Below are positions 7,673 through 15,540 of a stretch of 44,388 bases of DNA, in pieces. Under the pieces are notes generated by a model, which saw nothing but the letters and a program-made list of their open reading frames with translations, did no database searches and was not told the DNA's origin. The stretch comes from Nitrospira sp. (GTDB lineage: Bacteria > Nitrospirota > Nitrospiria > Nitrospirales > Nitrospiraceae). Positions within the stretch are counted from its first letter, which is position 1. Each line of letters opens with the position of its first letter. The stretch lies in assembly GCA_005239465.1 (NCBI GenBank), contig SPAW01000028.1, positions 1-44,388 of the forward strand, written 5' to 3'. The position numbers and the translations under genes were made by a program.

Positions 7673-8191
7673 ATGATGCATCAAGCACTCCGTGGGCTTA
7701 CCCTCGGGACGCTTCTGCTGTCAGGCTGCGCCCATCATTACATCTATTCGGGAACCCTGGAAGCCGAGGACTCACAGGGAAAACACCGGCAATTCCTTCT
7801 CTTCTGGAACAAGACCGAGCGGCCAGTCTGGTTCAATACCAGCGAAGGCACGGTCAGGGTCCTGCCGCAGTGCAGCCTGAACGTGATGCCATATGACGAA
7901 AGGCCAGAGGGGATCATATTCCGAGCGCGCGAGAGCGATAAGAAAGTGATCGACCCGGAACAGAATACGCATGTGTGCGGAAGGATTCTGAGCGGAAACC
8001 GCGTGGCGGACCTTACCGAAGACTCCCTTTCCCTCACAGTTCTCTGCGCAGACTCACCGCCGGACGACTTGAACCAGGCAAAGCCATACCTTAAAGCCCG
8101 TCCCGAACCATACGAATTCACTGTCTCAAGGAAAGAGGTGCCGGACTTCAATGATATCCCCAAGCGACCTCAATGCACGGACACCAACTGA
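7673..8191 (+). CDS. Predicted lipoprotein of unknown function
   Basis: A 172-residue protein. The chosen ATG (7673, or the adjacent ATG at 7676) lies just after GGGAGGACCCA. A signal peptide ending LLLSGC gives a lipobox with the acylated cysteine near residue 23, so the mature protein should be membrane-anchored on the periplasmic side. The remaining sequence has several cysteines (VRVLPQCSLNV, HVCGRIL, LTVLCADSP) and no family I recognise. It follows the hydrolase gene in the same cassette. Confidence 0.72.
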   Translation: MMHQALRGLTLGTLLLSGCAHHYIYSGTLEAEDSQGKHRQFLLFWNKTERPVWFNTSEGTVRVLPQCSLNVMPYDERPEGIIFRARESDKKVIDPEQNTHVCGRILSGNRVADLTEDSLSLTVLCADSPPDDLNQAKPYLKARPEPYEFTVSRKEVPDFNDIPKRPQCTDTN

Positions 8192-8260
8192 CCGTACGGA
8201 ACTCAGTGCTCAGTCCTTGCAGAAGTGCAACAAGATTTGAGAGGGGAAAAGGAAGGGGAA

Positions 8261-8416
8261 AAGGTGTCAGGACTCATTTTGCGGTGCGTGGCGGGAATCT
8301 GGTTCATCTAGTTCATCTGGTTCATTTGGTCTCTCTCGTTTGTCTGGCTCCGCGGACAAGAGAAACAAGACAAACCAAACCAACAAGACCTACCGCCCTG
8401 ATCACGTCGTTCGTCC
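8261..8416 (+). repeat. Island repeat, copy F (3'-truncated)
   Basis: It begins AAGGTGTCAGGACTCATTTT, has three tandem units (GGTTCATCTAGTTCATC...) and a diverged hairpin core in which the central GTTCGACGAAC is replaced by a different sequence that still pairs (TTGTC with GACAA, TCTC with GAGA). It then breaks off after CCCTGATCACGTCGTTCGTC. The conserved 3' end is absent; a minus-strand PilZ gene follows. Confidence 0.75.
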
Positions 8417-8472
8417 TTCGCTGCCCTCGGTTTCGGGCTTGGAGTTTCTAGTTCCAGGTTTCAGGCATAGCG

Positions 8473-8832
8473 TCAGGCCTCGCTGCGCGGATTCGATGAA
8501 CCGTCCTGCTCTAAAGGGGGCAACGACCACAGCAGGCGAGTCAGCGCTTTTGATTCGTGTTCAGCCATTTCTTGGAACTGCACACCGAATGCGGAGCCCC
8601 TAACCCAACGCACGACCGCGCTGGGGATATAAATGGGGGCGGCTTGGCGAGGCCGAATCTGAAGTTGAATTGCTGTATCGGAATGCATGGGAATCGGGCT
8701 CGCCACCCGACATCCTCCCAGGGAGAGGTCTAGCACAACACCTTCCTCGCCTTGCACTGTACAAGAGGAAAAGACCCCTTGGAAATTGACGGGGTGACGT
8801 TGGTGCTTGCGTTGTTCAACGGCATGTTGCAT
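8473..8832 (-). CDS. PilZ-domain protein (c-di-GMP receptor type)
   Basis: A 119-residue single-domain PilZ protein. The two c-di-GMP-binding motifs are present: an arginine-rich N-terminal RKHQRHPV (RxxxR type) and DLSLGGCRV (the D/N-x-S-x-x-G motif) near residue 36. A later AVVRWVRGSAFGVQF matches the C-terminal strands of the barrel. The start follows GGAGGG at close spacing. It probably binds c-di-GMP and relays the signal to a partner not encoded nearby; a possible c-di-GMP phosphodiesterase lies at 22.7 kb. It occupies its own cassette in opposite orientation to the flanking repeats. Confidence 0.88.
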   Translation of the reverse strand: MQHAVEQRKHQRHPVNFQGVFSSCTVQGEEGVVLDLSLGGCRVASPIPMHSDTAIQLQIRPRQAAPIYIPSAVVRWVRGSAFGVQFQEMAEHESKALTRLLWSLPPLEQDGSSNPRSEA

Positions 8833-8910
8833 AAACCCTCCTCGTGCCTTTAATTATATGAGAGCGGGGATTGGCGGTCGAGGAAATTATTCCTTATGGG
8901 GGGTAGATAA

Positions 8911-9295
8911 AGGTGTCAGGCACCATGTTGCGGCGCGTGGCGGGGAACTGGTTCATCTGGTCTTTCTGGTCTATCTGGTTTGTTTGGTTCGACGAACGAG
9001 AGAGACAAGACAAACCAAACCAACAAGACCTACCACCCTGATCACGTCGTTCGTAAGCGGTGAGCTTCTTGGCTTGCGAGATACGCTTCACGGTTCGACC
9101 TTTCGACAGGCTCAAGGCCCCGAGCCGAGTCGAGGGGCAGGCTCACCGTCCCGAGCCAAGTCGAGGGACGCTTCACGAGAGACGCTCTTCTTTCCCCGCC
9201 ATGAGCTATCGGCTATACGCCATTCGCTCTTTTCTACACGCCTTCCCCTCACAGAACGATGGACCAGACCGAGCTGAAAACGTAGCATGTCCTGG
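8911..9295 (+). repeat. Island repeat, copy G (long subtype)
   Basis: Begins AGGTGTCAGGCACCATGTTG, has three tandem units, the hairpin core and the roughly 120-base CGACAGGCTC/CGAGTCGAGG insert shared with copy D, and ends GATGGACCAGACCGAGCTG...GTAGCATGTCC. One arm of the hairpin has the TCTGGTT variant without the matching change in the other arm. Confidence 0.85.
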
Positions 9296-9309
9296 TTCTT
9301 CTACCTCAG

Positions 9310-9741
9310 TCAGTGCGGTTGGTTGGCTGTTGACCATCGCTCATTGACGGTACGGGATAACAGAGTTCCGATCGAGAAAGCAGTAAGTAGCGGCAACCCG
9401 ATGGTACTTGCATAAAAAAGCAGGGTTGTTTGCCAACGGTCGAGCTCGCGTGCATCGAGATAGCGAAGGGCAAGGTCACCCCACACCATTGTCCAGATCA
9501 TCCACAAGGCTATCAGGTAGACGGAACAACCGATGGCGCGTCGCATCGGCGTCGCTTTTGACAGGAGTATGAATCGTAGGGGAATGAGAATGCCACTGAG
9601 CAGACAGGCCGCAAGGTAGAGTAAGGCCCCCACCTCACCGTATTGCCCTGTCAAAATCCAGGCCACTTCATAGGCCATGGCCACAGCCACCAAGATCATG
9701 GCGGTGATTGCAAGTTGTCGCAGAATTGCACAGCGGATCAT
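9310..9741 (-). CDS. Small integral membrane protein, unknown
   Basis: A 143-residue protein with four clear hydrophobic segments: LAITAMILVAVAMAYEVAWI, LLYLAACLLSGILIPLRFIL, AIGCSVYLIALWMIWTMVWG and LLFYASTIGLPLLTAFSIG. No signal cleavage site or cofactor motif is visible and I do not recognise the family. The start is preceded by GGGGAG. It is the sole gene between repeat copies G and H and lies opposite to their orientation. Confidence 0.65.
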   Translation of the reverse strand: MIRCAILRQLAITAMILVAVAMAYEVAWILTGQYGEVGALLYLAACLLSGILIPLRFILLSKATPMRRAIGCSVYLIALWMIWTMVWGDLALRYLDARELDRWQTTLLFYASTIGLPLLTAFSIGTLLSRTVNERWSTANQPH

Positions 9742-9803
9742 GCGGCTCCCCGTTTCAGTAAAAGCGTAGCACCGTCAAACTGCAACGGCTAGAGAATATG
9801 GAA

Positions 9804-10036
9804 CGGTGTCCGGACCCATTGCGCAGCGTGTGGCGGGGAGCTGGTTCATCTGGTCTGTTTGGTCTGTCTCGTTTGTTTGGGTTCGACGAACGAGAGAAAC
9901 AAGACAGACCCACACACCAGAGAAACCGCCCTGGGGTTGTCGTCCATGAAGCGTCGTTCGTCCGGACAATTCAACATTCACCATTTAACATTGAACATTC
10001 CTACCCCCACCCTCCCCTCACACAGCGATAGACCAT
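9804..10036 (+). repeat. Island repeat, copy H (last copy)
   Basis: The last member of the array. It has the 5' block (GGTGTCCGGACCCATTGCGC), two tandem units, the hairpin core with one extra G in the loop, and the GGTTGTCGTCCATGAAGCGT and ATTCAACATT blocks. It is cut just after ACAGCGATAGACCATT, so the GTAGAATGTCC end is lost. No further copy of the complete element is seen to the right. Confidence 0.82.
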
Positions 10037-10256
10037 TGACCTTACGCTTTTTGCTTCCCCAACTATACCCCACTTCCCTCGCGCTTGAATTCCGACTCCC
10101 TGAACCTTATGATTTGCAGAATTCATATGTTGCCAGAGAGAAGGCGTGACTTGGGGCGTCTGGGGTGGGTCGAGTGCGGAACATCCACATCCACTCGCCT
10201 TGCCCTTCCCGAAGAGGCTATGTAAGGATTGCGCGTGCGATTCGACTGATAAGTAA
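10037..10256. other. Gap without a gene
   Basis: Between the last island repeat and the first hairpin-rich direct repeat I see no supported gene. The long minus-strand frame here runs through repeats and the antisense of msrB and looks spurious. Confidence 0.5.
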
Positions 10257-10521
10257 TTCACCCGCCTGCGCAGGAAGCCACGGCTGCCCGTCCTCCGCAG
10301 TAGTCTGCTACGGAGGGTGGATGAAGCCGTGGAGGAATACACAGCGGGTGTCCTCCGAAGCCTTGCGAAGGAGGACATGCTTCCGGCCTTCGTAGCCTTG
10401 ATGGCTACTTCGGCGGAGTAGGCTCGGCGGGTTTCGCCGAAACATACAAAAGGGACCACGGCTGCCCGGCCTTCGTAGCCGAAGCTACTTCGGCGGAGTA
10501 GGCTAAAGCCGTGGGGCTCCA
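10257..10521 (+). repeat. 265-bp hairpin-rich direct repeat, copy 1
   Basis: About 90 percent identical to 12854-13117. It contains two large stem-loops, each bounded by CCACGGCT and AGCCGTGG, with internal hairpins such as GTCCTCC...GGAGGAC and CCGAAGCTACTTCGG, and a TTCACCCGCCTGCGCAGGAAG start. It ends just before the msrB ribosome binding site. Confidence 0.88.
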
Positions 10522-10546
10522 TACGAGCGGATGAAGGAGATGTCCT

Positions 10547-10966
10547 ATGCCTCCCAAAGTTGAGATCGGCCCCATCGTGAAGGTCACGAAGACAGATGAT
10601 GAATGGAAGAAGCTCCTGTCGCTTGCGGCCTACAAGGTGCTGCGGCATGAAGATACCGAACGGGCGTTTACCAGCCCACTGCATGAGAACCATGTGGCCG
10701 GCATCTATCACTGCGCCGGCTGCGACTTGCCGCTGTTTTCCTCTGAGCACAAATACGATAGCCACACAGGCTGGCCCAGCTTCTGGCAGCCGATCGATCC
10801 CAATGTGATTGAATCCCGCACCGATTTCAAATTGTTTATACCCCGCACGGAAGTCCATTGCGCCCGTTGTGGCGGCCACCAAGGACACGTCTTCAAAGAC
10901 GGCCCAAAACCCACCGGCCTGCGCTACTGCATCAACGGGGTGGCGCTGAAATTCGTCGCCTCCTAG
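10547..10966 (+). CDS. msrB: Peptide-methionine (R)-S-oxide reductase MsrB
   Basis: A 139-residue single-domain MsrB that reduces the R form of methionine sulfoxide in proteins, normally with thioredoxin. The zinc site is CAGC (near residue 57) and CARC (near 106). The substrate pocket has HTGWPSFW, and the catalytic cysteine is in [14 protein letters not shown] near the C-terminus. There is no signal peptide, so it acts in the cytoplasm. The ATG is preceded by GAAGGAG. It lies inside a segment bracketed by two direct repeats. A broken second msrB copy occurs at 16.2 kb. Confidence 0.95.
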   Translation: MPPKVEIGPIVKVTKTDDEWKKLLSLAAYKVLRHEDTERAFTSPLHENHVAGIYHCAGCDLPLFSSEHKYDSHTGWPSFWQPIDPNVIESRTDFKLFIPRTEVHCARCGGHQGHVFKDGPKPTGLRYCINGVALKFVAS

Positions 10967-11095
10967 CCCTCGAAGGGGCTTGTTATTCCACGTTGCACCA
11001 GCACGCCTGCGCCCACAGATGCGAGAACCTTCGCATCTGTGTACAATCTCCATAACCTCAGACAGCATCTACGCGACTTTACCAGGAGATGCGTG

Positions 11096-11995
11096 ATGCA
11101 GCAGAACGACTTTCAGATCGGATTCGTCGGTGTAGGCCGCATGGGCGCCAATATGGCGCGCCGCCTCAAAGAGGTGGGCTTTCACCTGACCTCAGTCTTT
11201 GACATTCACCACCCTGCCGCCCGTGCGCTTGCCGCAGAACTCCACCTCGAAACTGCGCAGACGCCTGCCGAGGTCGCCAAAGCCTCCTCCCTCATCATCA
11301 CGGTCGTCTCGGATGATCTAGCCATGCGTTCGATCTTCGCGGAACACGGAGGAACTAGTCTCTTGGCCCACGCGCAAGACCGTCTGTTCATCAATTGCGC
11401 AACCCTTTCGCCGGGTCTCCATCATGAAATCGAACGACTGGTGACCGCACGCGGCGGGACCAGTTTAGAAGCCTGCATGGCAAGCAGCATCACCCAGGCG
11501 CGCCAAGGCACCCTGTATCTGATGTGCGGCGGCACACCGGATGTGTTTGCCAAGGCCCGGCCTGTCCTCGACGCGCTCAGCACAACGGTTCGCTATATCG
11601 GTCCAACGGGGGAAGCGGCAACAGTGAAGGCCCTAGTGAATATGGTGATGAACTGCAACACTGCGGCATTAGCGGAAGGGTTGGGATTAGGCGCGGCTCT
11701 CGGGGTCGATCTAACCCTGCTCCGAGAAGTCTTCAGTCAAACCGGCGCAGCCTCACGTGTGCTGGAGACCGACGGAGAAGATATGCAACAACGCGCACAC
11801 GATTGCTACTTTTCTGCAGCCCATGCCGCGAAGGATTCCGTCATTGCGCTCGACTTGGCCAAGAACGTAGGTCTCTCACTCCCTGTCGCTCAGGCAACAC
11901 TCGGCCAGTACCGACGTTTGATTGAATTAGGAAAGGGCGATCTGGATAAATCAGCGGTTGCGGAACTGACGTTCAAGGATCGACTAGGATCGTAG
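11096..11995 (+). CDS. NAD(P)-dependent beta-hydroxyacid dehydrogenase family protein
   Basis: A 299-residue protein of the 3-hydroxyisobutyrate/6-phosphogluconate dehydrogenase family. It has the Rossmann motif IGFVGVGRMGANMARRLKE at residues 8-26, the substrate loop ASSITQARQGTLYLMCGG near residue 127 (family consensus D/A-A-P-V-S-G-G is only loosely kept), and the catalytic-lysine region TVKALVNMVMNCN (lysine near 178). The ATG at 11096 was chosen because AGGAGA lies 6-11 bases upstream; an upstream frame extension has no such site. Substrate may be a short beta-hydroxyacid or an aldehyde; the sequence does not decide. Confidence 0.85.
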   Translation: MQQNDFQIGFVGVGRMGANMARRLKEVGFHLTSVFDIHHPAARALAAELHLETAQTPAEVAKASSLIITVVSDDLAMRSIFAEHGGTSLLAHAQDRLFINCATLSPGLHHEIERLVTARGGTSLEACMASSITQARQGTLYLMCGGTPDVFAKARPVLDALSTTVRYIGPTGEAATVKALVNMVMNCNTAALAEGLGLGAALGVDLTLLREVFSQTGAASRVLETDGEDMQQRAHDCYFSAAHAAKDSVIALDLAKNVGLSLPVAQATLGQYRRLIELGKGDLDKSAVAELTFKDRLGS

Positions 11996-12014
11996 CCATG
12001 AGAGCTAGTCGGAT

Positions 12015-12608
12015 TCAAGATACCGCGAGGAATCGGTCCAGGTCGGACTCTCGAGCAAGCCCCACCAGCAGAGTTCCATCGGACCGCACGAGCAAGGGCA
12101 CTCCGGCTTGCCCCATGCTGCGCCAGAGGTCATCCCAGCCGTCAAGGATGTGCGCAGTTGCCTCGTCCTTCTCGATCAGTCCTTGAGGATCAAGGCCGAG
12201 TGAAGCCAGCGCCTCACCCAAGACTCCGACATCAGAAATGTCCCGTCCCTCACGCCAGAATAACCAGTACAAGCGACGGACGAGCGCGCTTCCCTGTGCC
12301 ACATCTCTTGCCAACACCTGAGCCGCCAGTTGGATTGCCGGTCTTGTATTAGGTTTGCCTTCAGGAACCACAATGGGAAGCATCGGCGCCAGCCGCCCGA
12401 CCATTGTCACTTCATGGCGCAGCTCATCCAACAGCCGGCCGTTCCAGCGCGCCATCGGGATCGGAAGATGCGGCGCATGCTGCACGCCACGCCACTCAAC
12501 CAACTCCATGACCCCACAGGCATGCAACCGCTCATGCATCGCATAGCAAAAGGGACAGTTGAAATCGCTGTAGAGAGCAAAGCGACCGGAAGCGCCGACA
12601 TCACTCAT
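12015..12608 (-). CDS. DsbA-family thioredoxin-fold oxidoreductase (FrnE-like)
   Basis: A 197-residue protein with the strand-loop RFALYSDFNCPFCYAMHERL. The CPFC active site is at residues 19-22, and the cis-proline loop AGVPLLVRSDGTLLVG lies near residue 168. The inserted helical domain and overall length match DsbA/FrnE-type proteins. There is no signal peptide, so a cytoplasmic role in thiol exchange is likely, unlike exported DsbA. It converges with the dehydrogenase gene and lies within the direct-repeat-bounded segment, next to a second redox-repair gene (msrB). Confidence 0.82.
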   Translation of the reverse strand: MSDVGASGRFALYSDFNCPFCYAMHERLHACGVMELVEWRGVQHAPHLPIPMARWNGRLLDELRHEVTMVGRLAPMLPIVVPEGKPNTRPAIQLAAQVLARDVAQGSALVRRLYWLFWREGRDISDVGVLGEALASLGLDPQGLIEKDEATAHILDGWDDLWRSMGQAGVPLLVRSDGTLLVGLARESDLDRFLAVS

Positions 12609-12670
12609 AACGCCACCCTACCCCAACCCACGAAATGGAGTCCATTAGTAATTCAGACTGGTTGTGACAG

Positions 12671-12835
12671 ATGCGGCTTGGGGGAAACCTCGCGCCGATT
12701 TTTCCGACAGCCACCGGGCGAATGGGCAGAGACCGCATGGCCGAAATGTATGAAACGCGCGGTTTCGAAGCAAATCTTCGCACCTTGAAAACAGCGGATG
12801 ACATACTCGGGAGCATTCTGGACATGAAGACGTAG
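12671..12835 (+). pseudogene. C-terminal remnant of a flagellar basal-body rod-type protein
   Basis: A 54-codon frame whose second half reads MAEMYETRGFEANLRTLKTADDILGSILDMK in pieces. This closely resembles the Flg_bbr_C helix of FlgC/FlgG-type rod and hook proteins (consensus 'mv.mi.a.RayEaN...l.tad.mlg..l.i'). The N-terminal rod domain is absent and a stop codon lies immediately upstream. No ribosome binding site precedes the ATG. It is therefore most likely a truncated relic left beside the direct repeat. A short functional protein is a less likely alternative. Confidence 0.5.
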
Positions 12836-12853
12836 ACAGTAATGGACCAGCCG

Positions 12854-13117
12854 TTCACCTGCCTACGCAGGAAGCTACGGCTGCCCGTCCTCCGCAGTAG
12901 CCCGCTACGGAGGGTGGATGAAGCCGTGGAGGAATGCGCAGCGGGTGTCCTCCGAAGCCTTGCGAAGGAGGACATGCTTCCGGCCTTCATAGCCTTGATG
13001 GCTACTTCGGCGGAGTAGGCTCGGCGGGTTTCGCCGAAGATATAAAAGGGACCACGGCTGCCCGGCCTTCGTAGCCGAAGCTACTTCGGCGGAGCAGGCT
13101 AAAGCCGTGGGGCTCCA
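12854..13117 (+). repeat. 265-bp hairpin-rich direct repeat, copy 2
   Basis: Second copy, same orientation as 10257-10521. Most differences are single transitions, several in loops. It ends about 60 bases before the radical SAM gene, mirroring the position of copy 1 just ahead of msrB. Confidence 0.88.
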
Positions 13118-13179
13118 CTCTCCAACTCGGGTCGTTCTCGGCGTAGCATTCCCGTCCACCAGTATGCTATGTCGAGTCC

Positions 13180-15357
13180 ATGACCGCCCAGCGAGTACTG
13201 TTACTGATTCCCCCGCTCACACAACTGAACACGCCCTACCCTTCCACCGCCTATCTCACCGGATTTCTTCGGTCTCGCGATGTCGCCTGTGACCAGGCCG
13301 ACCTTGGAATCGAGATGGTGCTGCGCCTGTTCAGTCCCGAAGGTCTTCAGCTGGTTTTTCACCTGGTGCGCGAACTGGGGGACAGTCTGCCGGAAGAAGC
13401 GGTCCGGATGTTGGCTGCCGAACAGGCGTATTTGAAAACTATCGGTCCTGTCGTCGCCTTTCTTCAGGGAACGAACCCCGCTGCCGCCTCTCAGCTGATT
13501 CAACCGGGAGTACTGCCCCAGGGCCCACGATTTAGAGGCAGAACGAAGTTTGCGCGGTCTGTGCCGGTAGAAGACCGGGCCAAGCAATGGGCCACTTTCT
13601 ATCTTGAAGATCTCGCTGACTTGGTTCAAGCGACCGTCTCGCCGCACTTTGCATTGAGCCGGTACGCCGAACACATTGCGCGCGCCGCTTCTTCGTTCGA
13701 CAGTATCGTCGCTGCGCTGGCTGAGCCACCGAGCCTCACGGATGAATTCCTGCGGCGCGCGCTCTGGGCTCACCTCGACCGCGTCAAGCCGACACTGGTC
13801 GGTCTGTCCGTGCCGTTCCCCGGCAATCTGTATGGAGCCTTTCGCATCGCGCAGGCGATCAAGCAGCGCCGGCCGGACCTTCCGATTGCGATGGGCGGCG
13901 GGTATGCCAATACCGAATTGCGGCTGGTCGCCGATCCCCGCGTGTTCGACTATGTCGATTTCATCACGCTCGACGATGGCGAGAGGCCGCTCCTCTCCCT
14001 CGTAGAGCATCTTTCCGGTCGACGGCCACGCAAGGCCCTGTGCCGCACGTTTTATCGAGAGAAGGATCAGGTGCGGTTTGCGAGCGATCCCTCGACCCCC
14101 GACTTCTCGATGAACGACGTCGGCTGCCCGACCTATCACGGGCTCGCGCTGAATCGGTACCTGACGATCCTCGACAGCACTAACCCGATGCATCGCCTCT
14201 GGTCGGAAGGCCATTGGAACAAACTCACCGTGGCGCATGGCTGTTATTGGAAGCAATGCACCTTCTGCGACGTCGGGCTCAACTACATCAGTCACTACGA
14301 AATGACGCCGACCGATCGGCTCATCCGGCAGATCGAGCAATTGATCGCCGAGACAGGCCGCCGAGGATTCCATTTTGTCGATGAGGCAGCCCCTCCCGCT
14401 GCCTTAAAATCGCTCGCCTTGTCGCTACTGGAACAAGGCATCACCATTTCATGGTGGGGTAATATCCGCTTTGAAGAGGCGTTCTCGCCGGACCTCTGTC
14501 GCCTGCTAGCCGCCTCCGGTTGCATCGCGGTGACGGCCGGACTCGAAGCGGCCTCGGACCGCCTGCTGGAAAAGATCAAGAAAGGGATTACCGTCGATCA
14601 GACCGCGCTGGTGGCAGCGGCCTTCAAACAGGCCGGCATACTCATCCATGCCTATCTCATGTACGGTTGCCCCTCTGAGACAGTCCAGGAAACGGTGGAC
14701 TCGCTGGAGCGAGTGCGGCAATTGGTGGCTGCAGATCTCATTCAATCTGCCTTTTGGCATCGCTTCACCGCCACGGCCCATAGCCCGATCGGCCTGAATC
14801 CGGCTGCCCATGGGCTGCGCATCCTTGGGCCTGAGTTTCAGGGCTTTGCAGAGAATGATCTCCTGCACCAGGATCAACGTGGCAAGACGCCGGAGTGGCT
14901 CGGCGAAGGGCTGCGACGGTCGATGCTCAATTACCTGGAAGGGCGAGGGCTCACCCTGGACGTCCGCCAATGGTTCGATCATTCCGTGCCACGGCCACGC
15001 GTCTCCTCCACCTGGGTCCGGCGGCTCCTCAAGGGTCGAATGGTTGAAGATGACCCACAGGCAGAACGACGGTTCGTATGGCTAGCGGGGCAGCCGGTCT
15101 GTGAACCAGTCGGGAGAAGGACGCGTCTCATTCTGCCGGGGCGTACCAGCGACCACGCCGTCACGCTCGTCAGCCAACAGGCCCAATGGCTTGCCGATCT
15201 GATCCGGCGATCCACGCTACAACATACCCCATCACGTCCCTACCCCCCGCTGCGGGAAGCGAAAACCACATTTCCAGGGACCGTCAAGGAGTTTGAGATC
15301 TTTCTCGGTTCTACCTCATGGGAAAAGGTTCGCTCCGCCGGCCTGCTCCTCGTATAG
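13180..15357 (+). CDS. B12-binding-domain radical SAM protein
   Basis: A 725-residue protein. Residues 1-290 resemble the cobalamin-binding domain: RVLLLIPPLTQLNTPYPSTA at the start, then VGLSVPFPGNLYGAFRIAQA and a GGGYANTEL strand. A radical SAM core follows with the cluster motif HGCYWKQCTFCDVGLNY near residue 357. The spacing is C-x4-C-x2-C instead of the usual C-x3-C-x2-C; I believe this occurs in one subgroup of these enzymes. HFVDEAAPP, WWGNIRFEE and GLEAASDRLLEKIKKGI follow. The C-terminal 150 residues are unassigned. The substrate is unknown. Its 3' end is duplicated at 16.24 kb. Confidence 0.85.
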   Translation: MTAQRVLLLIPPLTQLNTPYPSTAYLTGFLRSRDVACDQADLGIEMVLRLFSPEGLQLVFHLVRELGDSLPEEAVRMLAAEQAYLKTIGPVVAFLQGTNPAAASQLIQPGVLPQGPRFRGRTKFARSVPVEDRAKQWATFYLEDLADLVQATVSPHFALSRYAEHIARAASSFDSIVAALAEPPSLTDEFLRRALWAHLDRVKPTLVGLSVPFPGNLYGAFRIAQAIKQRRPDLPIAMGGGYANTELRLVADPRVFDYVDFITLDDGERPLLSLVEHLSGRRPRKALCRTFYREKDQVRFASDPSTPDFSMNDVGCPTYHGLALNRYLTILDSTNPMHRLWSEGHWNKLTVAHGCYWKQCTFCDVGLNYISHYEMTPTDRLIRQIEQLIAETGRRGFHFVDEAAPPAALKSLALSLLEQGITISWWGNIRFEEAFSPDLCRLLAASGCIAVTAGLEAASDRLLEKIKKGITVDQTALVAAAFKQAGILIHAYLMYGCPSETVQETVDSLERVRQLVAADLIQSAFWHRFTATAHSPIGLNPAAHGLRILGPEFQGFAENDLLHQDQRGKTPEWLGEGLRRSMLNYLEGRGLTLDVRQWFDHSVPRPRVSSTWVRRLLKGRMVEDDPQAERRFVWLAGQPVCEPVGRRTRLILPGRTSDHAVTLVSQQAQWLADLIRRSTLQHTPSRPYPPLREAKTTFPGTVKEFEIFLGSTSWEKVRSAGLLLV

Positions 15358-15395
15358 GACCGCAGCCCACGGCCCACGATGCGAAGGGCATAAAA
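15327..15395 (+). repeat. Direct repeat around the radical SAM gene 3' end, copy 1
   Basis: Covers the last codons and stop of the radical SAM gene (CGCTCCGCCGGCCTGCTCC then CGTATAGGACCG) and about 35 bases beyond it. It aligns with 16236-16304 at roughly 80 percent. The two copies bracket the nucleotidyltransferase/HEPN module. Confidence 0.65.
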
Positions 15396-15540
15396 TTGCG
15401 CCACGCACCAGAGTGAGCATTCCTCTAGTGCCTGTCATTCTTTTCCATGCTACAATTAGCCGCCTAGCAGTGGTTTAAAATGACGAAACTGATCCAGATT
15501 AGAATGAACGCTCGGAGCCTTGGAAAGAGGAAGTCAGGCA

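Noticed and set aside
569-10036. Classical integron attC array
   Set aside because: The copies lack recognisable RYYYAAC/GTTRRRY core pairs with attC-like spacing, and no tyrosine integrase gene is present in the window.
10001-11068. 355-codon minus-strand frame
   Set aside because: It runs antisense to msrB and through both repeat families; no family is recognisable and the plus-strand MsrB signatures are unmistakable.
13201-14373. 390-codon minus-strand frame
   Set aside because: Antisense to the radical SAM protein; no recognisable domain.
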